Below, piece by piece: positions 43,357 to 50,949 of a DNA stretch of 64,000 bases (position 1 is its first letter; each line of letters begins with the position of its first letter). This DNA is from Pseudomonas sp. PB106 (lineage in GTDB: Bacteria > Pseudomonadota > Gammaproteobacteria > Pseudomonadales > Pseudomonadaceae), in assembly GCF_009764645.1 (NCBI RefSeq), contig NZ_RWIM01000099.1, positions 62,001 through 126,000 on the forward strand, given 5' to 3'. The notes below the pieces were generated by a model. The model saw nothing but the letters and a program-made list of their open reading frames with translations. It was not told the origin of the DNA and made no database searches. A program made the translations under genes and the position numbers.

Positions 43357-43812
43357 ATGAGCACACTGCGCCAGAAGGCGATAGAAGGCCTCGAGGAAGG
43401 TGACACTTTTGAAATCAAACGCACTTTTTCGGACGCAGACATCGCCCAGTTTGAAGCGCTATCGCGCGATCACAACCCAGTGCATTCCGATGCGATGTAT
43501 GCAGAGGCCAAAGGCTTTGATGGTGTCATCGCTCATGGCTTGCTGACGGCGACATTGATCACAGAGATCGGAGGGCAGTTGGGGTGGTTGGCTACCTCCA
43601 TGAATTTGCGCTTCAAGCGCCCCGTTTATATCGGGGATGAGCTTACCTGCGTGTGGAAAATTATGGCGATCGATGAGGGCAATCGGGCTCAAGCCGAGGT
43701 AATCGTGACCAACAGTTGCGGCCTGGCTGTCTTGCTCGCGGAGACGACAGGGCTAATTCCCAATGACGCCGAGAGAAAACTACTCGCATCAATGATGGTT
43801 GATGAGATCTAG
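43357..43812 (+). CDS. MaoC-type (R)-specific enoyl-CoA hydratase
   Basis: A 151-residue hot-dog protein with the hydratase 2 motif: RDHNPVHSDAMYA (D38, H43) and GVIAHGLLTATLI. It should hydrate 2-enoyl-CoA to (R)-3-hydroxyacyl-CoA. ATG 43357 has GGAG 6 nt upstream; a longer frame from 43270 overlaps panB and is not supported. It is 16 bp after panB, so it is likely in the same transcript. How a hydratase and a ketopantoate-forming enzyme would act together is not known. Confidence 0.85.
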   Translation: MSTLRQKAIEGLEEGDTFEIKRTFSDADIAQFEALSRDHNPVHSDAMYAEAKGFDGVIAHGLLTATLITEIGGQLGWLATSMNLRFKRPVYIGDELTCVWKIMAIDEGNRAQAEVIVTNSCGLAVLLAETTGLIPNDAERKLLASMMVDEI

Positions 43813-43897
43813 GTAGTGGGGCCGTCTGATCGGTGCAATCAATCAAAGACCTGCTAAATGATTCCCCCTTTAATGGGCACTTTTATGAATCGCACAT

Positions 43898-43935
43898 GAC
43901 CGCTTTTGGCAAATAGTGGCCGCTCACGAACGTCC
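43898..43935 (+). repeat. Degenerate intergenic repeat, copy B
   Basis: Begins GACCGCTTTTGGC and ends CTCACGAACGTCC. It lies in the 212-bp gap between the MaoC gene and the convergent Old Yellow Enzyme gene, where no other feature is evident. It aligns with copy C (46154-46191) in the same orientation over about 38 bp, and with copy A in the opposite one. Confidence 0.5.
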
Positions 43936-44024
43936 GATTCCGGCCCATGGCTGCCTTTCGTAACTGGCTGAAATCGACCGCAAGCGAGTTGTCAGGAGGC
44001 AGCCTTAAGTAGCCGTCAGTTGAC

Positions 44025-45125
44025 TTACATGGCCAGCTCACTTTCCTTGATATTCGCAATAGGGCCTAAAATCGACGCGTCAAACGCTACCAGAGGACGG
44101 CGGGTGGCAAGGCGGTTGGGGTAGTCTGGGTTTGCCAGCGCTGCCTTTCCGATAGCCAGGATATCTGCCCCATCGGCCCGCACGGCGTCGAAGTGTTCCT
44201 CGTCATGCAGGCCGCCGTTTGCAATCAACACGACCCCGGGCGCATGACGACGTGCCAACGCAACCAGGCTTTCTGTGCTGCTGAGAAAAGCAGGTTGCCA
44301 CACCTCGTATTCGGTCACATGGATGTAGTCGACCCCGGCGTCCTTGAGGGAGCCAAAAATGACTTCGGCATCGTGTTCGCCGTTCGACCACTTGTGCCCG
44401 AAATCATTGACCTTGCCTTGAGATATCCGAACGCCGACGGGAACAGCCCCCAAGGTTTCCCGGACGGCTTTGATGACTTCCAGAATCAACCCGATGCGTT
44501 GTTGCGTGTTGCCACCCCAGCGGTCATTGCGGTGATTGGTGTAATCGGTGAGGAATTGGTCAAGCAAGTAACCATTCGCTCCATGTATCTCGACACCATC
44601 GAAGCCCGCATCCAGCACTGAACGCTTCGCAGCCTGAGCGAAGCCAGCAATGGCATCGGCGATGTTTTCGTCCGTCATCGCAGTGGGCACCGGATACTTG
44701 CCTTCTCCATAGTAGAACCGCATTTGCTCGCCTTTGGGACGAGTCGCCGACGGCGCGGCGGTTTGCTGGGTGAAGCGATTTCCCTGGCTCAGCGCCCCGG
44801 CATGCATGAGTTGCGCGAAAATAGCCGTTTCTTGAGCGTGGACTCGGTCTGTGATCGTTCTCCATGCGAGGGTTTGTTCCGCGTCCGTCAGGCCCGGCTG
44901 GAAGGGGTAGCCTTGGGAAAAGCGTTGGTCAGTGTAGATCCCTTCGGTAATGACTAATCCAAACCCGCCTTCGGCAAAGCGTTCGTAATAGCGCGCCATT
45001 GTGTCGGTCACCACGCCGGTTTGCGTGGCGCTGACGCGAGTCATGGGAGCGACCGCCAAGCGATTGCGGAGGGTGAGATTCTTGATATCGTATGGCGTTA
45101 AAATCGATGGGGTCGAGTGGTTCAT
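44025..45125 (-). CDS. Old Yellow Enzyme-family NADH:flavin oxidoreductase
   Basis: A 366-residue FMN TIM barrel that reduces activated C=C bonds. The substrate-binding H181 and N184 lie in VEIHGANGYLLDQFL, followed by the family signature DYTNHRNDRWGG. The sequence is closer to the 2,4-dienoyl-reductase/OYE-like branch without an Fe-S domain. It is divergent from the LysR gene at 45249 with 123 bp between, so it is probably under its control. Confidence 0.9.
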   Translation of the reverse strand: MNHSTPSILTPYDIKNLTLRNRLAVAPMTRVSATQTGVVTDTMARYYERFAEGGFGLVITEGIYTDQRFSQGYPFQPGLTDAEQTLAWRTITDRVHAQETAIFAQLMHAGALSQGNRFTQQTAAPSATRPKGEQMRFYYGEGKYPVPTAMTDENIADAIAGFAQAAKRSVLDAGFDGVEIHGANGYLLDQFLTDYTNHRNDRWGGNTQQRIGLILEVIKAVRETLGAVPVGVRISQGKVNDFGHKWSNGEHDAEVIFGSLKDAGVDYIHVTEYEVWQPAFLSSTESLVALARRHAPGVVLIANGGLHDEEHFDAVRADGADILAIGKAALANPDYPNRLATRRPLVAFDASILGPIANIKESELAM

Positions 45126-45248
45126 GGCTGCACCTCGTTTCTAAGCGTACCAGGGCGTAATTGCCTGCTGTCGTGGATAGTACGGCGGTGCTTGGGCTCG
45201 ACCAAGCCAGCTTTGCGTGAAGCCGGCATAACGAAAAAGGATGTAATC

Positions 45249-46139
45249 ATGCTGACAACTGACCTGCGCATTTTTCTTGCAGTCGCGACTGCGCGCAGCC
45301 TTTCGGATGCGGCGCGCAGAATGGATGTGATGCCCATGCAGGTGTCACGGCGGATCAGTGCGCTTGAGCAGGAATTAGGTGTGCGGCTGCTTCAACGCAC
45401 CACCAGGGCAGTGTCGCTCACTGCCGAGGGGGAAGCATTCCTGCCCTATGCCCATACCATGATCGAGGCCGAGGAGAGTGCGCTGCGGGAGTTACAGCCT
45501 TCGTCGAGCCGGGTGACAGGGGTGCTGCGGATGACGGCACCCAGTGTTTTCGGTCAATCCATCGTCTTGCCCATGCTGCCGAAACTGCTGCAGCGATACC
45601 CTGATCTACAGGTGGAACTCGACGTTTCCGATACAGTAGTCGATCTGGTGGGGCGCGGATTTGACCTCGCGCTGCGCGTTGCACCTCTGGCCGATTCCGA
45701 ACTGGTTGCCAGGCGTATCGCACCCAATCCCCGCGTTCTCTGTGCGGCCCCCCATTATCTGCGAGAGCACGGCACGCCCTCCACCGTAGCGGAGCTTGAT
45801 CAGCACCCGTGCATTGTTCTTCAAGCTGTACCGAAATGGCCTTTTGTGGTGAACGGCGAGATCGATCGGCGGCGAGTACAGGGGCGGGTGATGATCAGTA
45901 GCGTTGGCGCCGTACGCGATGCTGCAATTGAAGGCCTGGGCGTTGCGATGCTGACGTACTGGGACGTTCTGCCCCAATTGCGAGACGGTTCTCTGGAGGA
46001 AATCCAGTTGACTGACGGGAGCATGGAACAGTTGTCTGTCTGGGCCGTCACCCCGACCCGCCAGTATGTTCCTGCCAGGGTGAAAGTTTTCCTGCAGATG
46101 CTCGAAGCTGATATGACTTCGCGGATTCAGAGCGTCTAA
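45249..46139 (+). CDS. LysR-family transcriptional regulator, CrgA-like
   Basis: A 296-residue regulator with the helix-turn-helix in residues about 15-60 (SLSDAARRMDVMPMQVSRRI) and the RVTGVLRMTAPSVFG linker segment typical of the CrgA/DhcR subgroup. ATG 45249 (MLTTDLR) has AAAAAGGATG upstream; the frame is open to 45117 over the promoter region. It is divergent from the OYE gene, a pairing common in proteobacteria where the regulator senses electrophiles or quinones. Confidence 0.88.
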   Translation: MLTTDLRIFLAVATARSLSDAARRMDVMPMQVSRRISALEQELGVRLLQRTTRAVSLTAEGEAFLPYAHTMIEAEESALRELQPSSSRVTGVLRMTAPSVFGQSIVLPMLPKLLQRYPDLQVELDVSDTVVDLVGRGFDLALRVAPLADSELVARRIAPNPRVLCAAPHYLREHGTPSTVAELDQHPCIVLQAVPKWPFVVNGEIDRRRVQGRVMISSVGAVRDAAIEGLGVAMLTYWDVLPQLRDGSLEEIQLTDGSMEQLSVWAVTPTRQYVPARVKVFLQMLEADMTSRIQSV

Positions 46140-46153
46140 CCGCTGTCTTGAAT

Positions 46154-46191
46154 GTCCGCTTGTGGCCAATAGCTGAAGGTCACGATTGACC
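46154..46191 (+). repeat. Degenerate intergenic repeat, copy C
   Basis: Begins GTCCGCTTGTGGCCAATAG and ends GTCACGATTGACC. It lies 15 bp after the LysR stop, in the 266-bp gap before tRNA-Ser. The same gap also has a short direct repeat of GCGGAAATG near 46298-46325. Confidence 0.5.
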
Positions 46192-46364
46192 CCTTTTAGC
46201 CGAAAGCTGCTCAAGGACCGCAGTCAATGCAACCAACGCGCAGTGCTTGGTTTAATTTGATTCACGTGAACGTAACGGTGTAAGAACGACAGGGCTGCGG
46301 AAATGGTCGAAAAGATGCGGAAATGACACACAGTGAGAGGAGCCAATTCCTAAACGCCAGAAAC

Positions 46365-46394
46365 GACAAAGCCCTGAATAATCAGGGCTTTGTC
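46365..46394 (-). terminator. Terminator of tRNA-Ser
   Basis: A 13-bp perfect stem (GACAAAGCCCTGA with TCAGGGCTTTGTC) and a 4-nt loop, 11 bp past the tRNA 3' end in its direction of transcription, with T-rich sequence in the arm and after it. Confidence 0.8.
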
Positions 46395-46405
46395 GGTACA
46401 AAATA

Positions 46406-46493
46406 TGGCGGAGGCGATGGGATTCGAACTCATGGACCTGTTACAGTCGACGGTTTTCAAGACCGTTGCCTTAAACCACTCGGCCACACCTCC
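46406..46493 (-). tRNA. tRNA-Ser (anticodon UGA)
   Basis: The minus strand starts GGAGGTGTGGCCGAGTGG and ends CGCCTCCGCCA, giving a 7-bp acceptor stem with one G-T pair and an encoded CCA. The anticodon loop is CTTGAAA, so the anticodon is TGA, which reads UCA codons. A long variable arm, typical of serine tRNAs, is present. The 88-nt length fits. The T-loop has GTTCGAATC. Confidence 0.97.
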
Positions 46494-46510
46494 GTTGCGT
46501 TGCGGGCGCC

Positions 46511-46538
46511 ATAATACCTGAATGAAACACACTGTCAA
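46511..46538 (-). promoter_or_regulatory. Sigma-70 promoter of tRNA-Ser
   Basis: On the minus strand a perfect TTGACA (46538-46533) is followed after 16 bp by TATTAT (46516-46511). The next bases, GGCGCCCGC, form a GC-rich discriminator of the kind seen in stringently controlled stable-RNA promoters. The tRNA begins about 18 bp after the -10 box. Confidence 0.8.
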
Positions 46539-46615
46539 ACTCTCTGCATGGCTTGTTACAGAGCGTCTGTTATGATCTTTGCGACTGAACGTTTCAAACC
46601 AACAGGAGTGTCGCC

Positions 46616-47287
46616 ATGCGCGAACAGGATTACGCAGTTAATAACAGCGTGCAGGCTGAGCAGCTAGAGGTTAGCCGCGTCCTGCGCAACACTTACGGCC
46701 TACTGGCTCTGACCCTCGCATTCAGCGGCGTGATGGCTTTCGTGGCTCAGCAGATGCGCGTCGGCTATCCGAACATTTTCGTCGTGCTGATCGGCTTCTA
46801 CGGGCTGTTCTTCCTCACCAACAAACTCCGTGATTCCGCGTGGGGCCTGGTGTCCGCGTTCGCGCTGACCGGTTTCATGGGTTTCCTGCTCGGCCCGATC
46901 CTCAACCGTTACCTGGGCATGCAGGGCGGCGCTGAAGTCGTCAGTTCGGCATTCGCCATGACCGCGCTGGTGTTCGGTGGTCTGTCGGCTTACGTGCTGA
47001 TTACCCGCAAGGACATGAGCTTCCTCGGTGGTTTCATCACCGCCGGTTTCTTCGTCCTGCTGGGTGCAACGCTGGCGAGCTTCTTCTTCCAGATCAGCGG
47101 CCTGCAACTGGCGATCAGCGCAGGTTTCGTGCTGTTCTCGTCGGTGTGCATCCTGTTCCAGACCAGCGCCATCATCCACGGTGGCGAGCGTAACTACATC
47201 ATGGCGACCATCAGCCTGTATGTATCGATCTACAACCTGTTCATCAGCTTGTTGCAGATCTTCGGCATCATGAGCCGCGACGACTGA
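46616..47287 (+). CDS. yccA: YccA/Bax-inhibitor-1 family inner-membrane protein
   Basis: A 223-residue protein with seven hydrophobic helices and the BI-1 pattern (LEVSRVLRNTYGLLALTLAFSG at the start; IFGIMSRDD at the end). E. coli YccA binds and modulates the FtsH protease; the same role is likely here. AACAGGAG lies 7 nt before the ATG and an extended -10 (TGTTATGAT, 46568-46576) is upstream. It is transcribed alone, divergent from tRNA-Ser, and ends at a perfect terminator. Confidence 0.92.
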   Translation: MREQDYAVNNSVQAEQLEVSRVLRNTYGLLALTLAFSGVMAFVAQQMRVGYPNIFVVLIGFYGLFFLTNKLRDSAWGLVSAFALTGFMGFLLGPILNRYLGMQGGAEVVSSAFAMTALVFGGLSAYVLITRKDMSFLGGFITAGFFVLLGATLASFFFQISGLQLAISAGFVLFSSVCILFQTSAIIHGGERNYIMATISLYVSIYNLFISLLQIFGIMSRDD

Positions 47288-47300
47288 TAGTCCCGCGTTT

Positions 47301-47334
47301 CAACAAAAAACCCGCTACGGCGGGTTTTTTGTTG
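47301..47334. terminator. Perfect bidirectional-type terminator after yccA
   Basis: A 15-bp perfect stem (CAACAAAAAACCCGC at 47301-47315 with 47320-47334) and the stable TACG-type loop, with A6 on one side and T6 on the other. Confidence 0.92.
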
Positions 47335-47689
47335 TCTGGCGAAAAGCGTAGTGGCCTTTTACCGACAAAATGATCTGAAAATAGTGGCGTCTTTGTGGAA
47401 TTCACCTACACCTAATCATCAAGGAAGAGCAGTAGCCTGATCGACAGGAGTCGGTAAGCAGTACCTCTCGTGCAATCCCTCGTCCCTCGCATTCACTTCC
47501 CTTGCTCTAGATCGCCTGACCCTTAGGTCGGGGGCGACCGCATCCGTTCGTCCAGTGAAAACCAGGAGGTGATCCACGTCAAACCCATGCAACCGTGAGC
47601 ATATCCCGGCGAACGACCGGGACTCTGATACCAGAAAAATAATGGAGGTCCTGCATCAGCAGGCGTTGTCCCAATCAAGGAGATCATCG
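47335..47689 (+). other. Long upstream region with an isolated perfect Shine-Dalgarno
   Basis: These 355 bp precede the haem-motif gene. At 47564-47575 AGGAGGTGATCC is fully complementary to the 3' end of 16S rRNA. It is followed only by a 4-codon frame (ATG 47587) and a 16-codon GTG frame starting at 47595 that ends near 47642, then the true ribosome site AAGGAG at 47678-47683. Inverted sequences such as GGTCGGGGGCGACC occur just before. It may be a regulated leader; no known riboswitch was recognised. Confidence 0.4.
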
Positions 47690-49045
47690 ATGAACCAGCC
47701 CCAAGGAAAACTGGCTGTACTGGCCGTCACCACTGCGCTGTTCAGCGCGTCGACCCTCGCCGGCGTCTATCCGGACTTCGGCTATCAACCGCCTTCCAGT
47801 CAATACTCCGGCCCACTGTTTCAGTTGAGCCAGGATTACCCGGTCAAAGCGCCGCAAGTACCGCTACCGGCGTTTTTCAAGAAACTGCCAACCAAGCCGA
47901 GCAACGACTTTGAAACCTGGCGCGCATACATGGAGGAGGTCAAGACCTATTGCCTTGAGGGCAACGTCGAGGTCGATTGGAATGTGCAGAAGAACAAGCT
48001 GCGGCAGTGGTATCACATGCCGTGGCAGCATTACGGCCCGCTGGGACGTGAAGGGATTCACGGCTTGACCAAAGAGGCGCAGATCCAGGTCAAGCAACTG
48101 GCCGCCACGCAGACCGCCACCGGCCAGACCTACGCCGTGGGCATCTATAACGACATCGGTGCCTTCACCATCGGAGAGGTCTGGAAAGACCCGAACAACC
48201 CCGATCCTCAATTCACCTCGGCACCCAACAGCTTCCCCGACGGCACGGTGGTCTGCAAAGCACTGTTCGCCGATATCGATCGCAGCACCGTGCCGTTTCT
48301 GGTTAACCCGGTGTTGTGGAAGGGCTACATCACCGAAACCTTCACGTCGGCCAATCGCAAGGTCAAGGACGTCGCTTTGATCCAGATGGACATCGCTGTG
48401 CGCGATAAGCGCATGAGCGACACTGGCTGGATCTTCGGCACCTTTCAGTACAACGGCGCGAAAACCGGCAAGCCTGGCTGGGACAATCTCGTCCCGGTGG
48501 GGATCATGTGGGGCAATGATCCGCAAAACACCGGCAATGACCACACCAATCCGCAGCCGACGGTGACCAAGATCAACACCGGCCTGAACCAAACTGCGAT
48601 CAACGCCAACACCCAAGAACTGCCGCCTACGCACTTGGGCTGGAACGGTCGCCTCAATGGTCCGGTGGACAACCCCAATAGCTCTTGCCTGAGCTGCCAT
48701 GCCACCGCCGAGACGCCGCAAGTGGCGATCATGAACCCGACGTTCCAGAAAAACGCCCCGCAGCCGGGTACACCGGAGTGGATGAAGTGGTTCCAGAACA
48801 TTCCGGCCGGCCATGCCTTTACTCCGGGGGCGCAAAGCACCGACTACAGCCTGCAATTGTCGGGCGGACTGGTGAATTACTTTGACTGGAAGTGCGACAT
48901 GAGCGGGATCTACGCCGACGGCAAGAATGCCTGCAGCAAAGCGTCGGACATGAAGCTGAAAATGCTCAAGTCCACCAACAACGCCACGCCGCAGCCAATG
49001 CAGAAAGTCATGCGTGACCCTAGCCTGCAGCAACTGCTGGAGTAA
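47690..49045 (+). CDS. Exported protein with a single c-type haem motif, function unknown
   Basis: A 451-residue protein with a signal peptide (cleavage near STLAGVY) and one haem-binding site, CLSCH (C333-H337), in a context rich in Asn/Pro (VDNPNSSCLSCHATAETPQ). The rest lacks other cytochrome features; the N-terminal 300 residues have a periplasmic alpha/beta character (VDWNVQKNKLRQWYHMPWQ). ATG 47690 with AAGGAG 6-7 nt upstream is clear. It stands alone and ends at a terminator. It may be a low-potential electron carrier or a haem-tethered enzyme; neither can be shown. Confidence 0.8.
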   Translation: MNQPQGKLAVLAVTTALFSASTLAGVYPDFGYQPPSSQYSGPLFQLSQDYPVKAPQVPLPAFFKKLPTKPSNDFETWRAYMEEVKTYCLEGNVEVDWNVQKNKLRQWYHMPWQHYGPLGREGIHGLTKEAQIQVKQLAATQTATGQTYAVGIYNDIGAFTIGEVWKDPNNPDPQFTSAPNSFPDGTVVCKALFADIDRSTVPFLVNPVLWKGYITETFTSANRKVKDVALIQMDIAVRDKRMSDTGWIFGTFQYNGAKTGKPGWDNLVPVGIMWGNDPQNTGNDHTNPQPTVTKINTGLNQTAINANTQELPPTHLGWNGRLNGPVDNPNSSCLSCHATAETPQVAIMNPTFQKNAPQPGTPEWMKWFQNIPAGHAFTPGAQSTDYSLQLSGGLVNYFDWKCDMSGIYADGKNACSKASDMKLKMLKSTNNATPQPMQKVMRDPSLQQLLE

Positions 49046-49050
49046 AAAGC

Positions 49051-49089
49051 AAAAAGCCTGCGCACGTTTCGGCGTGCGCAGGCTTTTTT
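49051..49089. terminator. Bidirectional terminator
   Basis: A stem of 11 G/C-rich pairs (GCCTGCGCACG with CGTGCGCAGGC) extended by A5/T6 flanks, loop TTTCGG. It lies between the stops of the convergent haem-motif gene and the lipoprotein gene and serves both. Confidence 0.92.
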
Positions 49090-49418
49090 CAATTGATCAC
49101 GATGCTGCCTTCAGTGTGTTGTTTGTAAACGGTGTAGGGCAGCAACAGTGTGTCGAGCGCCCCGGAGACTACGGCGTCGATCAACACCACCGGTATCGCG
49201 GCGTTTTTGTAATCGTCGGCATCCACGCCTTTGGCCAGAGGGGCATGCAGACTGCAAAAGTCGTAGGCGAGGCCGCTGTAGATTCTTGGCACCGCCCCGC
49301 AGTAACTCTTCTGCTCCTTGAGGCTGTCCACCGCGACCTGATCATTGCGCACCACGGTCTGTACCGTCCCGCAACCGCCGAGCATCAGCGCCGCGAGCAC
49401 CATTACCTGAATTCTCAT
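49089..49418 (-). CDS. YceK/YidQ-family lipoprotein
   Basis: A 109-residue protein with lipobox LGGC (Cys near residue 16) after a short hydrophobic signal. The mature part has the YceK/YidQ pattern: PRIYSGLAYDFCSL and AAIPVVLIDAVVSGALDTLLLPYTVYKQ. ATG 49418 (MRIQVMV) is preceded by AAGGA. Members of this family are small outer-membrane lipoproteins without a defined role. Confidence 0.85.
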   Translation of the reverse strand: MRIQVMVLAALMLGGCGTVQTVVRNDQVAVDSLKEQKSYCGAVPRIYSGLAYDFCSLHAPLAKGVDADDYKNAAIPVVLIDAVVSGALDTLLLPYTVYKQHTEGSIVIN

Positions 49419-49476
49419 TACCGCCAATCCTTCGCCGGAAAAACCTCAATCTACGCCGAACTTGCGAGAAAAGCAC

Positions 49477-49914
49477 TCAGGCCATGGGTGGCAAACGGCG
49501 TTTGACCGGGGTCTTCTTGACGATCGCGGTATTGGTCTCCGCCAGGGTGTTGAGGCGGTCGAGCAGGGTGTCCAACTGTTCCATCGAGCGCACATGCAAG
49601 CGAGCGATAAAGCAGTCCTCGCCGGTGACCTTGTCGCATTCGGTGAACTCGGGAATCGCCATGATCTGCCGCTCGACTTCCTGCAGTTGCCCCGGCAGCG
49701 GGCGAACCCGGACGATGGCCTGCAACTGATAGCCAAAGAACTTCGGATCGATCTCCACCGTGTAACCCTTGAGCACACCGCGTTCCTCCAATCGGCGCAA
49801 ACGCTCGGCCACACTCGGCGACGACAAGCCGCTGATTTGTGCCAGCGCCTTGAGCGAGCGCCGCGAATCCTCCATCAATGCGCCGATGAGAATCTGGTCA
49901 ATGTCGTCGGTCAT
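49477..49914 (-). CDS. Lrp/AsnC-family transcriptional regulator
   Basis: A 145-residue regulator: helix-turn-helix in residues about 5-50 (ALAQISGLSSPSVAERLRRL) and a RAM domain (TGEDCFIARLHVRSMEQLDTLL). It is divergent from the EamA exporter at 50053, so it is the likely amino-acid-responsive regulator of that pump, the second such pair in the window. Confidence 0.92.
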   Translation of the reverse strand: MTDDIDQILIGALMEDSRRSLKALAQISGLSSPSVAERLRRLEERGVLKGYTVEIDPKFFGYQLQAIVRVRPLPGQLQEVERQIMAIPEFTECDKVTGEDCFIARLHVRSMEQLDTLLDRLNTLAETNTAIVKKTPVKRRLPPMA

Positions 49915-50052
49915 GAGAAATCTCCAGTATTAGGCGATTCATGAAAATCACCCTCGATAAAAAAGGCAGAAGCCGAGTTTAGCCTGCTTTTAGCGCTGGT
50001 AGGCCCCTGCGACAGATCGGCATACTTTTGTCACAAAGACAGGAGATCAATG

Positions 50053-50946
50053 ATGGACAAGACACTGCGCCACGGCTCGTTTGAAATGACCGCCGCCATG
50101 CTGATATCCGGGACAATCGGCTGGTTTGTGCTGGTCTCCGGGCAACCGGTGCTGGACGTGGTGTTCTGGCGCTGCGTGTTCGGCGCCGGCACCTTATTGC
50201 TGATTTGTGCGGCATTCGGATTTCTGCGTCCGGGCATTCTGACCCGCACGACGTTTCTGCTCGCGGTGCTCAGCGGGATGGCGATTGTCGGCAACTGGGT
50301 GTTGCTGTTCGCCTCGTATTCGCGGGCGTCGATTGCCATCGGCACCGCGGTGTACAACGTGCAGCCGTTCATGCTGGTGGGATTGGCAGCGTTGTTTCTT
50401 GGCGAAAAAATCACTTTGCAGAAACTGTTCTGGCTGGCGATTTCCTTCCTGGGCATGTTGGCCATCGTCAGTGCTCATGGAACGCAGGGTGAGAGCGGCA
50501 ACGATTATCTGCTGGGCATTGCCCTGGCCTTGGGCGCAGCGTTTCTGTATGCGATCGCGGCGTTGATCATCAAACGCCTGACTAGCACACCGCCGCACCT
50601 GATCGCGTTGATTCAGGTGTGCACCGGCATCCTGTTGCTGGCGCCGTTCGCGCACTTCAGTGCATTGCCGCAAACACCAAGTGCCTGGGCCAGCCTGCTC
50701 ACCCTGGGCATCGTCCACACCGGTTTGATGTACGTGCTGCTGTACGGCGCGATCCAGAAACTGCCGACCGCGTTGACCGGTGCACTGTCGTTCATCTACC
50801 CGATTGCAGCGATTTTCGTCGACTGGTTCGCCTTCGGCCATCGTCTGGAAACCCTGCAGTGGGTGGGTGTGGCGGCGATTTTGCTGGCGGCTGCCGGGAT
50901 GCAACAGGGCTGGGGCTTCAAAGCGCGGCGACTGGCCGCGCAGTGA
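50053..50946 (+). CDS. EamA/DMT-superfamily exporter
   Basis: A 297-residue inner-membrane protein with ten hydrophobic helices and two EamA repeats (VYNVQPFMLVGLAALFLGEKIT and ALSFIYPIAAIFVDWFAFGHRL). The second of two adjacent ATG codons is preferred because AGGAG then has a 7-nt spacing. The divergent Lrp regulator suggests export of an amino acid or related metabolite. Confidence 0.88.
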   Translation: MDKTLRHGSFEMTAAMLISGTIGWFVLVSGQPVLDVVFWRCVFGAGTLLLICAAFGFLRPGILTRTTFLLAVLSGMAIVGNWVLLFASYSRASIAIGTAVYNVQPFMLVGLAALFLGEKITLQKLFWLAISFLGMLAIVSAHGTQGESGNDYLLGIALALGAAFLYAIAALIIKRLTSTPPHLIALIQVCTGILLLAPFAHFSALPQTPSAWASLLTLGIVHTGLMYVLLYGAIQKLPTALTGALSFIYPIAAIFVDWFAFGHRLETLQWVGVAAILLAAAGMQQGWGFKARRLAAQ

Positions 50947-50949
50947 CCT

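Noticed and set aside
39342-46405. A genomic island integrated at tRNA-Ser
   Set aside because: No integrase, transposase or duplicated tRNA 3' end was found; only composition and gene content suggest transfer, so no mobile element is called.
47564-47575. Remnant of a 16S rRNA gene
   Set aside because: Only the 12-nt anti-16S match is present; the flanking bases do not continue the rRNA complement.
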